This document shows, piece by piece, positions 62,371 to 64,000 of a stretch of DNA of 64,000 bases (its first letter is position 1; each line of letters starts with the position of its first letter). The stretch is from Patella vulgata (Eukaryota > Mollusca > Gastropoda > Patellidae). Where the stretch lies: contig NC_065882.2 of NCBI RefSeq assembly GCF_932274485.2, forward strand, positions 27,546,890-27,610,889, given 5' to 3'. The notes beneath the pieces are model-generated. The model was not told the DNA's origin and did not search any database. It saw only the letters and a program-made list of their open reading frames with translations. A program made the translations under genes and the position numbers.

Positions 62371-64000
62371 TATATATATATATATATATAAATAAATATG
62401 AAGCATGCACGGCCGCGTGCATAGCAACCGCCAGTACTAAATAGGATGATAGTTTGAGCTTTGGATTTCAGAAACAGAAGATACCGAGTAGCAAATGGAC
62501 TCCGGTCAAAGGGTAACCAATTCAAGATTATGTTAAAAAAGAACAACATTTTAGAAAATAAATGTTTATTTTAGACTAAAATCATCTTAGTCTTTTGAGT
62601 ACTGGACTATTTATTTCTCATAGATTGAAATATCACAACAATAAATCATAAATTTACGATAATTTCAATCATAGTTTTGTTATTGTAAATAGCCAAACAA
62701 TGATTTATATGCGTCTAATAATTAATTAATAAAAGTTAATACGGTATAAAAATGTATGGCATCAGAATTTCTATGACACATAATATTTCGTTTTTTTTTT
62801 AAAGTTTAAAAGAAAAAAGATTTCGCACCTCTGCTTTGTAAAGGTCTGTTAATTCTATAGTTCATTGTGTGGGCTGAGAATAAATATTTCTATTTATAAA
62901 ATTCATAACTTAAAAGTGTCAATTTACTGTTTAAGATTTTCCACCAGTTTTTACGGAAATATGATGTCACTTACAGTAGGAAAAATATCACACCCAGATT
63001 TACACCTAACGTGTTAAACATTTGTTAATCTTAAATATCAACATTTATACAGGTGGAAGAAAATATGAATAGATGCCATCTTAATTAACTCCACTACAAA
63101 ATACTGTATATTACAAACTGGCCTATGTGTCAAATCCCACTTGAATTTGAAAATTAATTTGATTTATGAGAGAGGTCAGGGTTCATCTATTCTTGTGATT
63201 TTGAACCATCGAGAAAAATGAATATACATACAAGTATATGGTATGAAAAATAAACTGTTATAAGCGGAATATGATAACTGACTTAGAATAACACATGACA
63301 AAATTGTATGGAAAACGGGTTACTGAAAAGTTTGTTTTTATTGGCGACGTTTCGACCCCGATTCTCTTGTCTTTATCAAACCACAAAACAAGTATCCAAG
63401 AAACTTGTATCCGGTATATTTGTGTCATGGTTTACAACATTTTAATTAAATTAGATTATAATTTATTTTTGTTTAATGTTTTCGGATGTTTACATTGTAC
63501 AATATAAAACCTAGAAATAAACGTAATTGACATCTAGTTTTAATCAAATAAATGTTCTAAAGTGTCCTAAAAAATAAAACATCTGTGTCAAATATCCACA
63601 AAAGTTTAGTGTTTGTTGATATATTCATAGATCCAATTTACAAACAAAAATATTATTTTTCTCCATTTATCCTTAAAACATTATATAAGCTCCGGTTTGT
63701 TTTCAGGTCCTAGATTTATATACTGTATCTTTATTTTATATTTATTGAATAAATAGTGTTAAAATAACCCATTACGATTCATTTATACTTTTATTCTTAA
63801 TCATCAAGATAAAAGATATCAAGTTCGATTTCCAACCACCAAATCATTCCCCTCTTAATTTTCTGAGAATATTTTTTCCCTTATGAATGTATCACAAATT
63901 TAATATTTCAAGAATATATCTTCCATGTGACTTTATAGATAAATGTAATAAATTCCTACGTGTTATATATCTCATTATTTTCTACGAAATAGTGGTTCAA
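62371..64000. other. No gene recognised; possible Penelope-like end motif
   Basis: Bases 63341-63380 (GGCGACGTTTCGACCCCG, then CTTTATCAAACC) resemble terminal repeats of Penelope-like elements and the motif at 36503-36530. Everything else here is AT-rich without recognisable features. Confidence 0.4.

Overview
This window looks like nuclear DNA of an invertebrate animal, probably a mollusc and perhaps a gastropod. The evidence is AT-rich sequence, genes split by long introns with GT/AG borders, a secreted sushi/CNTNAP-like protein of lophotrochozoan style, a claudin/PMP22-like protein, and heavy loads of tRNA-derived SINEs, CR1-like LINEs, Penelope-like pieces, Tc1-like elements and MITEs. 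The species assignment is inference. No bacterial operon, CRISPR array, rRNA gene or free-standing tRNA gene was seen.

Two host genes can be assembled exon by exon, and they converge on about 27 kb. On the + strand (11.2-26.5 kb) nine coding exons, all joining in frame, encode a predicted secreted protein of 550 residues: signal peptide, PAN/Apple-like cysteine region, short EGF-like stretch, four sushi domains, then a fibrinogen-like/CNTNAP-like C-terminal region. Three of the four sushi exons lie in a fresh 758-bp tandem triplication. A TATA box with a correctly spaced initiator precedes the start codon. On the - strand (27.6-45.7 kb) three coding exons encode a 185-residue four-helix membrane protein with the claudin-family W-GLW-C-C signature; its 15-kb first coding intron is packed with transposons.

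The rest is layered mobile DNA. 0-9 kb: a 390-bp tandem repeat, SINEs, a Penelope-like reverse transcriptase relic, and a large inverted duplication (4.3-5.7 / 7.1-9.0 kb) around a duplicated SINE. 14-19 kb: a SINE inside a MITE, a hairpin MITE, a long-TIR element and a piggyBac-type MITE, all in introns of the sushi gene. 28-29 and 46 kb: an unnamed repeat built of about 300-bp units. 30.4-32.5 kb: a Mutator/foldback-like element with minisatellite-bearing inverted repeats and a 10-bp target duplication. 32.8-34.4 kb: a decayed Tc1-like element. 34.8-40.3 kb: a 5.5-kb CR1-like LINE inserted in a Tc1-type MITE with a 10-bp duplication, carrying a 2A-like motif. 43.3-44.8 kb: a Tc1-like element whose 339-residue transposase is uninterrupted. 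48-62 kb: more SINE-A copies, Tc1 MITEs, two elements with 8-bp target duplications, and poly-G/poly-C tracts. The last 1.6 kb holds nothing recognisable except a Penelope-like end motif.
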